DNA from: Lysobacterales bacterium 66-474
Lineage (GTDB): Bacteria > Pseudomonadota > Gammaproteobacteria > Xanthomonadales > Rhodanobacteraceae
DNA: 64,000 bases
Reading direction: 5' to 3'
Assembly: GCA_001899805.1 (NCBI GenBank)
Contig: MKWP01000015.1
Location: forward strand, 310,001 to 374,000
The stretch's first letter is position 1. Each line of letters starts with the position of its first letter. The position numbers and the translations under genes were made by a program. This document shows positions 31,370-39,479 of the stretch, in pieces. The notes below the pieces were generated by a model, which saw only the letters and a list, made by a program, of their open reading frames with translations, was not told where the DNA came from and did not search any database.

Positions 31370-33090
31370 GTACCGCATCACGACGGCAGCCCTCGCCTCG
31401 GCATCGCGGATGGCGGCTGGGTCTTGCGCTCGCGTTGCTGGCAGTCACGTTGTGGTTCGGACCACTGGCCGAACACGCGATCCTGGACCGTGCATTCGCG
31501 GCATGCATCCTGGCCGGGATGATCCTGTTCGCCATCGCCGCCAGCCGCAGGCTCGCGTTCGGGCTCGTCGCAGGCTGCCTGCCGATGCTGCTGCTGGTGA
31601 TCGCGGCCAACCTGAAGTTCCGCTACCTCGAGACGCCGCTGCTGGCGCCGGACCTCGTCTACTACGCCAACGCCGAAATCGTCGAAACCCTGTTGCGCTA
31701 TCCCTTCATCATCGGGGCGATCGTGGCCGCGCTGGTGCTGGTCCCGTTGTTGCTGGTCGTGCTGTGGCGCGGCGGTGCCAGCTTCCGCGCCGACACGCAC
31801 CGCGGACGCGTGATCGCCATGCTGGCCGCGCTCGCGATCCTTGGCGCGACGCTGTACCCGGGCGGCCCGTTCGCGCACGTCTACGACAAGGGCATGTGGG
31901 CCGCGATGATCGACCAAAGCTTCGTGTCCGACTTCATCGTGTCGGTCCGCAATGCACGCGTGCACGAGCCGTCGTTCCGGCTCGCGGACGCGACACTCGA
32001 CAACTGGAACGACATCGCCGCCGGCGCATCCGCGGCGCCGCGAAAACCCGACATCGTCGCGGTGCTGGAAGAAAGCACCTTCGATCCGCGCATGCTGACC
32101 GCGTGCACTTCGAAGCTGTGCGACGCGCGCATGTTCCACGCCGACGCCAACACCATCGCGCACGGCTGGATGAACGTGCACACCTGGGGCGGCGGCACCT
32201 GGACCTCCGAGTTCGCGTTTCTCGCGGGCCTGCCCCACACCATGTTCGGTCCCGCCGGCCTGTACGCACCGTTCAACCTCGCGCCGCGCATCCGCTACAC
32301 GCTGCCGCGCCTGCTGGATGCCGACGGTTACCGAACGGTCGGCATCTATCCCACCGACGGCGATTTCATGAACGGCCGCGACGCCTATGCCGATTACGGC
32401 TTCGACGCATTCCACGGCGGCCAGGAACTGCACCTGGGCTGGGGCGCCACCGACGCGGAAGTGTTCGCCGCTTTCGAACGGGTATTCGCCGAAGAAAAAG
32501 CCAGGGCGGACGGCAAGCCGCTGTTCGTGTTCGTGCTGACCCTGCACCAGCACGGCCCGCACATGACCCCGCTGCACGAATTGCCCGCGCCCTACGACCA
32601 GCCGCTGTTCCCCGGCAAGCTCGCACCCGGCAACGCCGCCCTGGACGACTGGCTGAACCTCAACCTCACCAATTACCTGCAGCGTCTTTCGATGTCCGAT
32701 GCGGCGATGACGCGGTTGGAAACCTTCCTCCGTCGCGACGACCGGCCCGCGTTGCTGCTGCATTTCGGCGACCACCAGCCGTCGTTCGACGGGGCGATCA
32801 ACACGCTCGCGAAAAGCGTCCCGCCACAGGTGCCCGATCCGCAGTACGTGACGTACTACATGCTGAAGGGATTCAACCTCCCCGTCCGGCGCGAGGATTA
32901 CCCGGTGCTGGACATCGCCTACCTCGGCTCGCTGCTGCTGGACGCCGCCGACCTGCCGCGCAATCCGTTCTTCGTCGCCAACACCTTGCTGCGCGATCGC
33001 TGCGACGGCCACGACCTCGACTGTCGCAACGCCGCGTTGCGCAATTCTTACCGCGCCTGGGTGTTCGGCAAGCTGGACGACCTCAAGTGA
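31366..33090 (+). CDS. Sulfatase-fold LTA synthase / phosphoglycerol-transferase-like membrane protein
   Basis: 574 residues. About four or five membrane segments fill the first 165 residues, followed by an external sulfatase/alkaline-phosphatase-type domain. The metal Glu lies in [15 protein letters not shown], the putative nucleophile Thr278 in [14 protein letters not shown], and the late metal pair in HFGDHQPS. This is the LtaS/MdoB(OpgB)/EptA superfamily, which moves phosphoglycerol or phosphoethanolamine head groups from phospholipids onto glycans or lipids. Which acceptor is used cannot be told. It is translationally coupled to lpxB (4-bp overlap) and to rnhB (GTGA), an unusual insertion into this operon that suggests an envelope-modifying role. 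Confidence 0.82.
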   Translation: MSTASRRQPSPRHRGWRLGLALALLAVTLWFGPLAEHAILDRAFAACILAGMILFAIAASRRLAFGLVAGCLPMLLLVIAANLKFRYLETPLLAPDLVYYANAEIVETLLRYPFIIGAIVAALVLVPLLLVVLWRGGASFRADTHRGRVIAMLAALAILGATLYPGGPFAHVYDKGMWAAMIDQSFVSDFIVSVRNARVHEPSFRLADATLDNWNDIAAGASAAPRKPDIVAVLEESTFDPRMLTACTSKLCDARMFHADANTIAHGWMNVHTWGGGTWTSEFAFLAGLPHTMFGPAGLYAPFNLAPRIRYTLPRLLDADGYRTVGIYPTDGDFMNGRDAYADYGFDAFHGGQELHLGWGATDAEVFAAFERVFAEEKARADGKPLFVFVLTLHQHGPHMTPLHELPAPYDQPLFPGKLAPGNAALDDWLNLNLTNYLQRLSMSDAAMTRLETFLRRDDRPALLLHFGDHQPSFDGAINTLAKSVPPQVPDPQYVTYYMLKGFNLPVRREDYPVLDIAYLGSLLLDAADLPRNPFFVANTLLRDRCDGHDLDCRNAALRNSYRAWVFGKLDDLK

Positions 33091-33710
33091 ACACACCTGG
33101 CGTACATCGGCCTGCCGTGCATCGGCCTGCCGTACACCAGCTCGTCGCCGGTGTGGACGAAGCCGGGCGCGGGCCACTGGCGGGTCCGGTCACGGTGGCC
33201 GCCGTGATCCTCGATCCCGCGCGGCCGATCGATGGCCTTGCCGATTCCAAGCAACTCACCGCGCGTCGCCGCGAGGCTTTGTACTCGCGGATCACCGATT
33301 GCGCGATGGCTTATGCTGTCGTGCATGTCGAAGCCGTCGAGATCGATCGCATCAATATCCTGCAGGCAACCCTGCTCGGCATGACCCGCGCGCTGGAACG
33401 CCTCGTGCTGCTACCGGCACTCGCGCTCATCGACGGCAATCGCCTGCCGAAAGCGCTGCCCTGCCCGGCGCGTGCGATCGTCGGCGGCGACGCCAGCGAA
33501 CCCGCGATCAGTGCGGCGTCGATCCTGGCCAAAGTCGCCCGTGATCGCATCCTCTGCAACTACGAAACACACTGGCCCGGCTACGGATTCGCGCAACACA
33601 AGGGCTACCCTTCGCCCGCGCACCTCGCGGCGCTGCAGCGCCTCGGACCCTGCCCGGAACACCGGCGCAGCTTTGCGCCGGTGCGCGAAGCGTGCCTTCG
33701 TTTCGGGTGA
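33087..33710 (+). CDS. rnhB: Ribonuclease HII
   Basis: 207 residues, removes RNA from RNA-DNA hybrids, including single ribonucleotides in DNA. The catalytic residues are visible: Asp24 and Glu25 in [16 protein letters not shown], Asp in ALIDGNRLP, Asp in [21 protein letters not shown]. The GTG at 33087 overlaps the previous stop by 4 bp. A short 15-bp tandem repeat gives [11 protein letters not shown] just before the domain. The C-terminal [20 protein letters not shown] has a diverged second copy at 38653-38774. Confidence 0.95.
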   Translation: MNTPGVHRPAVHRPAVHQLVAGVDEAGRGPLAGPVTVAAVILDPARPIDGLADSKQLTARRREALYSRITDCAMAYAVVHVEAVEIDRINILQATLLGMTRALERLVLLPALALIDGNRLPKALPCPARAIVGGDASEPAISAASILAKVARDRILCNYETHWPGYGFAQHKGYPSPAHLAALQRLGPCPEHRRSFAPVREACLRFG

Positions 33711-33876
33711 GCGGCCGCCGGGCGCTGTAGCCCCAAAGCCGAAGTCGCAGGTCAGCGCGCGAATGTCCGGTGTCCATCGTCGCGGTCCTTCGCGTTTCGC
33801 GCCCATCGACAAGCCGCGGCCACGTGATCGCCTGGCGGACGGTCACCGGCATCCGTGCCTGGAACCTTCGCCAGGT

Positions 33877-34803
33877 TCAACGATTCGGAGATACGCGCCA
33901 GCCGAGTTTCGCGCACAACTGCATCTGGCGCGCAGACTCACCGTGCAGCCAGTCGCGAAACCACGCCAATGCGGGTTCCTGCGATCGGATCGGACGGAAC
34001 GCCAGATACCAGGATTCGTAGCGTTGCGCTGGAATGCCGAATGGCGCCACGAGCCGTCGGGCCGCCAGCGCGTCACTGACGTAATGGACCTGCGCGACGG
34101 CGACGCCGACGCCGTCCAGGGCAGCTTGAACGGCCATGGACGAACTTCCGAAAGACACTTCGCTGCCGCACCGCGCGAGACTCTTGCTGCCCATCGCGCC
34201 GGACCACCATGTCCACTGCTCCGCCAGATGGGCGACGACGATTCCAGTGACTTTGCGCAGATCCTGCAGGCGACGCAGTTGCCTTGCGACCTGCGGGGTA
34301 CACACGGCAATCAGCGTCGATGGAAACAGCTGCTCGGCTTCATAGCCGGGCCAGTTGCCTTCGCCTCGCCTGACCGTGCACGTCCAGTCGTCCCGCAACG
34401 GATTCATCAGCCCGCCCGTCGCGATGCGAACCTCCGTGTCGGTGTGCAATTTGTTGAACCCCGGCAAGCGCGGGATCAGCCAATGCAGCGCAAGCGCCGG
34501 CGCCACGCCAACGGTCAACACCGGCCCGGCGCGCATCGCACGCACCTGCTCCGTCAGCCGGGCGATGGCCTCGAACGCGTCCTGGAGACCGGGTTGGTAC
34601 GCGCGGCCCTGGTCGGTGAGTTCAAGGTTGTTCGCGTGCCGTCGGAACAGCTTGAAGCCCAGCCCTTCTTCCAACGATCGCACTTTCTGGCTGACCGCTG
34701 CCGGCGTCACGTTCAATTCCGCAGCCGCCGCCGCAAAGCTGCCGAGACGCGCGGCGGACTCGAATGCACGCAAGCGGTTGAGGGATGGAGGGCGACGGGC
34801 CAC
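33877..34803 (-). CDS. LysR-family transcriptional regulator (GcvA-like)
   Basis: 308 residues. An N-terminal winged helix-turn-helix (about 8-66; LNRLRAFESAARLGSFAAAAAELNVTPAAVSQKVRSLE) is followed by a two-lobed effector domain (from about 90) as in GcvA/AmpR-type regulators. The start is GTG at 34803. It is transcribed divergently from the RND transporter at 35024, with a 220-bp shared region containing a TATGGC-N10-GCCATA palindrome, so it is the likely regulator of that pump. It lies in a block that separates rnhB from dnaE. Confidence 0.9.
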   Translation of the reverse strand: MARRPPSLNRLRAFESAARLGSFAAAAAELNVTPAAVSQKVRSLEEGLGFKLFRRHANNLELTDQGRAYQPGLQDAFEAIARLTEQVRAMRAGPVLTVGVAPALALHWLIPRLPGFNKLHTDTEVRIATGGLMNPLRDDWTCTVRRGEGNWPGYEAEQLFPSTLIAVCTPQVARQLRRLQDLRKVTGIVVAHLAEQWTWWSGAMGSKSLARCGSEVSFGSSSMAVQAALDGVGVAVAQVHYVSDALAARRLVAPFGIPAQRYESWYLAFRPIRSQEPALAWFRDWLHGESARQMQLCAKLGWRVSPNR

Positions 34804-34864
34804 GATTCTACCGATAGGTTTAGTTATGCCTAGGAGCGCGAGATTTCAGTCACGCCTGGTTTCG

Positions 34865-34886
34865 TATGGCTCTAGATTACGCCATA
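34865..34886. promoter_or_regulatory. Candidate LysR operator between the regulator and the RND pump
   Basis: TATGGC (34865-34870) and GCCATA (34881-34886) form a perfect 6-bp inverted repeat with a 10-bp AT-rich spacer, in the divergent intergenic region. Size and symmetry fit LysR-type binding sites (T-N11-A core), but this is inference from position and symmetry only. Confidence 0.45.
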
Positions 34887-35023
34887 TGTCGACTGCGGGC
34901 AGCATCGCGTGGGTACAGATTGCCATGACGAACACTATCGCTTGACGGGTCGATCAAGACATAGGGGAGTCGCCGCAAACGTGCGTCGCCAGGCTCTGGT
35001 TCCCGGTCGCGACGTACGCTGAC

Positions 35024-38000
35024 ATGAACCTTTCGGCACCCTTCATCCGGCGCCCGGTCGCGACGCTGTTGCTGGCGGGCGCCGTCGCCTTGCTGGGCCT
35101 GATTGCTTACGCACGCTTGCCCGTGGCGCCGCTGCCGCAGGTGGACTTCCCGACCATCCAGGTCACGGCGACGCTGCCCGGTGCCAGTGCGACCACCATG
35201 GCCGCGTCCGTCGCGACACCGCTGGAGAGCCAGCTTGGCCAGATCGCGGGCGTCACCGAACTGACCTCGTTCAGCGCACAGGGCGCGGCCTCCATCACCG
35301 TCCAGTTCGACCTCGCCACCGACATCAATGTCGACGCGCAGGCCGTGCAGGAAGCACTGACGGCGGCAAGCAGGCTGCTGCCAACCGACATGACCACGCC
35401 GCCGACGTGGAAGAAACTCAACCCGGCGGACGCGCCCATCCTGGTATTGGCGGCCACATCCGACTCGTTGCCGCTGACCACGGTGGACGATTACGTCCAG
35501 AACGTACTCGCGCGGGACATTTCGCAGGTTCAGGGCGTGGCGCAAGTGTCCATCGGCGGCGAGCAGAAGCCGGCGATCCGCGTGCAGGTCGATCCCGCGC
35601 GCCTCGCGGGGATGGGACTGACCCTGGAGCAGATCCGCCCCGCGCTGGTCGCCGCGACCACCGACGCGCCCAAGGGTTCGCTCGACACGCCGACCACCGG
35701 ATTCACCATCGCAGCCAACGACCAGGTCACCACGGCGGCTGCCTTCGACAACGTGGTGGTGGCACACCGCAAGGGCGCCTCGATCCGGGTACGCGACATC
35801 GGCCGCGCGGTGGCTGCTGCAGCCGACCGTACCGCCGCCGCGTACTACAACGGCAAGCCCGCGATCCTGCTGACCATCTATCGCCAGCCGGGCGCGAATG
35901 TCATGGACACGGTCCAGCGCATCGAAGCGAAATTGCCGGCGTTGTCCGCGGTCCTGCCTGCCGCGATCACCCTCGACACGGTACTGAACCGCACGACGAC
36001 GATCCAGGCCTCGGTGAAGGACGTCGAGTTCACGCTGGTCCTGACCATCGGACTGGTCGTGTTGATCGTGGGCCTGTTCCTGCGCAACCTGCGCGCGACG
36101 CTGGTGCCGGGCGCCACCATCGTGCTCGTCGTGCTGGGCACGTTCGCGGCCATGGGCGGGCTCGGGTTCAGCCTCGACAACCTGTCGTTGATGGGCCTCA
36201 CAATCGCCGTGGGTTTCGTCGTGGATGACGCCATCGTGGTGGTCGAGAACATCCATCGCCACGTCGAAGCCGGCGCCCCGCCGTTGCAGGCGGCGCTGGC
36301 GGGCACGCGCGAGATCGGTTTCACCGTCCTCGCGATGAGCCTGTCGCTGATCGCCGTGCTGCTGCCGATCGGGTTCATGAGCGGGGTCGTCGGACGCCTG
36401 TTCCGCGAACTGGCCTTTACCGTGATCGCCGCGGTCGCCGTGTCGCTGGTGGCTTCGCTCACGTTCGCGCCGATGCTTTCCAGGCTCGTTGTCCGTGCAA
36501 CCGACCGTGCACCGGAACGCGCTCGGCGCGCGACGCGCGACTGGTTCAAGCCCGTTGCGGACTTTTACGCGCGCACGCTGGATGTGGCGCTTGGCCATGT
36601 CCGCCTGATGCTGGTGCTGTTCGCAGCGACCGTCGCGCTGACACTGGGACTGGCCTTCGCCATTCCGAAAGGATTCTTTCCCGCACAGGACATCGGGCTG
36701 GTCCAGGCGCTCGCCGACGCGCCGCAAAGCGTGTCGCCGCAGCGAATGCAGGAACTCGAACGCCAGATCGACGCGATCGTGCGCAAGGATCCGGCCGTTG
36801 AGGGCGTCGCGTCATGGACCGGCAGCACCGGCGGGAACGGTTTTGCCCAAACCGCCAACACGGCGCGCTACTTCATCGTCCTGAAGCCGCGTTCGGAGCG
36901 GAATCTCTCCGCCCAGCGCGTGATCGCGCGGCTCGACAAACAGCTCGACGGGATTTCCGACGCGACCTTGCACATGAACGCGACGCAGGACATCACGGTG
37001 GGCGGGCGCAATTCGCGCGGCAACTTCGAATACACGCTGCAGGACCCTGATCCCGTCGAATTGCACACCTGGGCCCGGCGCGTGCTGGCCGCGATGCACA
37101 AGCTTCCACAGATCGAAAGCGTCGCCAGCGACCTGCAAGACGAAGCCCCGCAGCTGAGCCTCGACATCGATCGCGGCAAGGCGGCAACCCTTGGCGTGAG
37201 CATCCAGGCGATCGACGACACCCTGAACGATGCCTACGGCCAGCGCCAGATCACGCAGTATTTCACCCAGGCCGGCACCTATCCGATCATCCTCGAAATC
37301 ACCCCCGACCAGCTGCACCGCGTCGCGTCGCTGGGTGACCTGTACGTCAAGGCGTCGCTGACGGATTCACTGGTACGTCTGTCCACCGTGGTCGACGTGG
37401 ATACCCGCAAGGTGGGCCCGTTGTCGGTGACGCACCAGGGCCAGTTTCCCGCCGTGACGCTGTCGTTCAACCTCAAGCCTGGCGTATCGCTCGGTCAGGC
37501 CGTGAATGCGATCCATCGCGCCGTCGCCGCGATCCACATGCCGGCGAGCGTCAGCGGCAAGTTCCAGGGCAATGCGGGGGCATTCCAGAAGTCGTTGAGC
37601 AGCCTGCCATGGCTGGTGGTGCTGTCGCTGCTCGCGGTGTACGTCATTCTCGGCGTCCTCTACGAAAGCTTCAGCCGCCCGCTCGTGATCCTGTCCGCGC
37701 TGCCCGCGGCCGGGCTCGGCGCGCTGCTGGCGCTGTATGCCGCGCGCCTCGACCTGTCGACCATCGGGATCATCGGCATCATCCTGCTGATCGGCATCGT
37801 CGAGAAGAACGGCATCATGCTCGTGGACTTCGCGCTCAAGGCGGAGCGCGAACGCGGTTCAGGCACGCTGGAGGCGATCCGCGAGGCGTGCCTGCTGCGG
37901 TTGCGGCCGATCCTGATGACCACCGCAGCCGCCATGCTGGCCGGCGTGGCGCTTGCCGCGGCGCACGGCACCGGCTCCGAGTTCCAGCGGCCATTGGGCT

Positions 38001-38140
38001 TCGCCATCGTAGGTGGCCTGCTGCTGAGCCAATTGCTGACCCTTTACACGACGCCCGTCATCCACGTCTGGTTGGGCCAACTTCGCAGTCGGCATCGTCG
38101 CCCCGAAACCCCGACTCACAGGCCCGTCGCTGAGCGCTGA
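35024..38140 (+). CDS. RND-family efflux transporter (MdtB/MdtC/MuxC-like), orphan
   Basis: 1038 residues, proton-driven inner-membrane exporter with twelve membrane helices and two large periplasmic loops. It starts MNLSAPFIRRPVATLLLAGAV. The proton-relay pair is Asp401-Asp402 in VGFVVDDAIVVVENI (helix 4), with Lys928 in GIVEKNGIMLVDFA (helix 10). Sequence features such as PLPQVDFPTIQV and LDTVLNRTTTIQASV resemble the MdtB/MdtC branch. No membrane-fusion or outer-membrane partner gene is adjacent, so partners must be encoded elsewhere. A divergent LysR gene probably controls it. No clear ribosome site precedes the ATG. Confidence 0.92.
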   Translation: MNLSAPFIRRPVATLLLAGAVALLGLIAYARLPVAPLPQVDFPTIQVTATLPGASATTMAASVATPLESQLGQIAGVTELTSFSAQGAASITVQFDLATDINVDAQAVQEALTAASRLLPTDMTTPPTWKKLNPADAPILVLAATSDSLPLTTVDDYVQNVLARDISQVQGVAQVSIGGEQKPAIRVQVDPARLAGMGLTLEQIRPALVAATTDAPKGSLDTPTTGFTIAANDQVTTAAAFDNVVVAHRKGASIRVRDIGRAVAAAADRTAAAYYNGKPAILLTIYRQPGANVMDTVQRIEAKLPALSAVLPAAITLDTVLNRTTTIQASVKDVEFTLVLTIGLVVLIVGLFLRNLRATLVPGATIVLVVLGTFAAMGGLGFSLDNLSLMGLTIAVGFVVDDAIVVVENIHRHVEAGAPPLQAALAGTREIGFTVLAMSLSLIAVLLPIGFMSGVVGRLFRELAFTVIAAVAVSLVASLTFAPMLSRLVVRATDRAPERARRATRDWFKPVADFYARTLDVALGHVRLMLVLFAATVALTLGLAFAIPKGFFPAQDIGLVQALADAPQSVSPQRMQELERQIDAIVRKDPAVEGVASWTGSTGGNGFAQTANTARYFIVLKPRSERNLSAQRVIARLDKQLDGISDATLHMNATQDITVGGRNSRGNFEYTLQDPDPVELHTWARRVLAAMHKLPQIESVASDLQDEAPQLSLDIDRGKAATLGVSIQAIDDTLNDAYGQRQITQYFTQAGTYPIILEITPDQLHRVASLGDLYVKASLTDSLVRLSTVVDVDTRKVGPLSVTHQGQFPAVTLSFNLKPGVSLGQAVNAIHRAVAAIHMPASVSGKFQGNAGAFQKSLSSLPWLVVLSLLAVYVILGVLYESFSRPLVILSALPAAGLGALLALYAARLDLSTIGIIGIILLIGIVEKNGIMLVDFALKAERERGSGTLEAIREACLLRLRPILMTTAAAMLAGVALAAAHGTGSEFQRPLGFAIVGGLLLSQLLTLYTTPVIHVWLGQLRSRHRRPETPTHRPVAER

Positions 38141-38193
38141 TTGGTAGTCACGCCGAACGCGCAAGAGCGCCAACCCGACCGGAACCCTTGGCG

Positions 38194-38481
38194 CTACTGG
38201 CAGCGAAATTCCACCGTCGCGCGGGCCAACTTGCCGGGCGCGGCGAGCGTGCCGGACGTGGCATCGCTTTCGCTGACGCGCATCACGACGGCCGACTTGC
38301 CGCGGTGCTCGCAATACGCGTCGGCGTCCTCGACGAGGCGGGCCTTTTCTTCGGCACCGCTCAAACGCCCGGACGAACCCGTGACCCAGAACGCGCCATC
38401 GCGCGCGGGCATCACGAACGACCTTGATCCGCACCCGGCCAACGCAACGGCCACCAGGAAAATTGCAAAGCGTGACGGCAC
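38194..38481 (-). CDS. Small lipoprotein of unknown function
   Basis: 95 residues from a GTG at 38481, preceded by AGAGGGG at good spacing; an ATG at 38499 in the same frame would add six residues but has no ribosome site. The N-terminus MPSRFAIFLVAVALAGC is a lipoprotein signal with Cys at position 17. The mature part is Ala/Glu/Arg-rich (EEKARLVEDADAYCEHRGK) with two further Cys residues, the last just before the C-terminus (EFRCQ). It is convergent with the RND gene (53-bp gap). No domain is recognised. Confidence 0.7.
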   Translation of the reverse strand: MPSRFAIFLVAVALAGCGSRSFVMPARDGAFWVTGSSGRLSGAEEKARLVEDADAYCEHRGKSAVVMRVSESDATSGTLAAPGKLARATVEFRCQ

Positions 38482-38652
38482 GATACGTTCCCCTCTCATT
38501 GATATTGACCCACCCGTTTGGACAGCCGATCCGTACGGGCACCCGGGTAGCGGTCATGGGCAATCCCGGTTTGAGTCGCCAGGCACGCAAGGTACACCAG
38601 ATCGGGCCTCCTGCCATCGAGACCGGGCCATGTCGCGAGCATGACGCCACGG

Positions 38653-38774
38653 CCATGGCCGCGGTCCAAAGCCGCTGCCCGGAACATCGGCGCAGCTTCG
38701 CACCAGTGCGTGCAATGATCGGGCGCGAGCGTGCGCCCATGCCCATCCGGGCGGAGCTCCTGAATCGGTTGTGA
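38653..38774 (+). pseudogene. rnhB: Remnant of a second rnhB 3' end
   Basis: Reads [19 protein letters not shown] followed by a diverged tail to a stop at 38772-38774. The [12 protein letters not shown] codons (38675-38710) match the rnhB C-terminus (33651-33686) with five differences, all synonymous. No start or catalytic part of an rnhB gene is present. The surrounding 38482-38806 gap (325 bp) holds nothing else recognisable. This looks like the tail of an original rnhB left behind by recombination. Confidence 0.65.
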
Positions 38775-38806
38775 CAGAATGTGCGGGCGAAAGAGCGGGG
38801 GCAGCC

Positions 38807-39367
38807 ATGCGAAAGACGTTGCTGGTTCTCTGGGTCATGCTGGCGTGCGGGAACCTGTGGGCCAAGGCGTTGCCGCCGGGTTCCGTTCCACCGGACGACC
38901 TGGGCAAGACGCTCGCAGGACAGCAGGTCACGGTTGCCAACCTGCACGGCAAGGTCGTGGTGATCAGCTTCTGGGCCACATGGTGCGGGTACTGCATGAA
39001 GGAGATGCCGGTGCTGGCCGGATTGCAGGCAACGGCCAACGAACGGGGATACCCGTTGCAGGTCGTCGAGATCAACTATGAAGAAGACCATCGCGTCTTT
39101 TCGCGGGCCACGCACCTGCTGATGCCCAAGTTGCCGGGTTTGATCATGACCTGGGACCGAACCGGCGCATTGAACAAATCCTTCGGTCTGGACGGCACGC
39201 TGCCCACCATGATCATGTTGCATCGCGACGGCACCGTTGCCGATGTGCGCGTCGGCTATGCCGAGGACATGCTTGACTCGCTTGCAACCGAGATCACGAA
39301 CCTGATGAACGAACCGGCACCGCCGCCGCTGGCTGCGGCGGCTCCGCCCCCGTCGGGTGCACACTGA
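38807..39367 (+). CDS. TlpA-like periplasmic thioredoxin-fold protein
   Basis: 186 residues. A signal peptide (MRKTLLVLWVMLACGNLWA) leads to a thioredoxin fold with the redox motif WATWCGYCMKEMP (about residues 58-70), the cis-Pro loop region GLDGTLPTMIMLHRDG, and a Pro/Ala-rich tail. TlpA/ResA-type proteins reduce disulfides in the periplasm, for example in cytochrome c maturation. The ATG at 38807 follows a GGGGG ribosome site. It lies between the rnhB remnant and dnaE; the reason for this position is unclear. Confidence 0.85.
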   Translation: MRKTLLVLWVMLACGNLWAKALPPGSVPPDDLGKTLAGQQVTVANLHGKVVVISFWATWCGYCMKEMPVLAGLQATANERGYPLQVVEINYEEDHRVFSRATHLLMPKLPGLIMTWDRTGALNKSFGLDGTLPTMIMLHRDGTVADVRVGYAEDMLDSLATEITNLMNEPAPPPLAAAAPPPSGAH

Positions 39368-39479
39368 CGCCACGGCCCGTCCGCCTGATCCGATCCGATC
39401 GCGTGCGTCAGCCGCTGATGTCAAGCTTGCCCGCCCCGCGCGGCGACAATAGGCTTGCACGGATACCCAGATACCCGTC

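Noticed and set aside
33711..33876. Small gene between rnhB and the LysR gene
   Set aside because: Open frames here lack a ribosome site and homology and run into the end of rnhB or the LysR gene.
39368..39479. Promoter for dnaE in the 112-bp gap
   Set aside because: No pair of boxes with acceptable spacing; CAATAG and TTGCAC are present but in the wrong order and distance.
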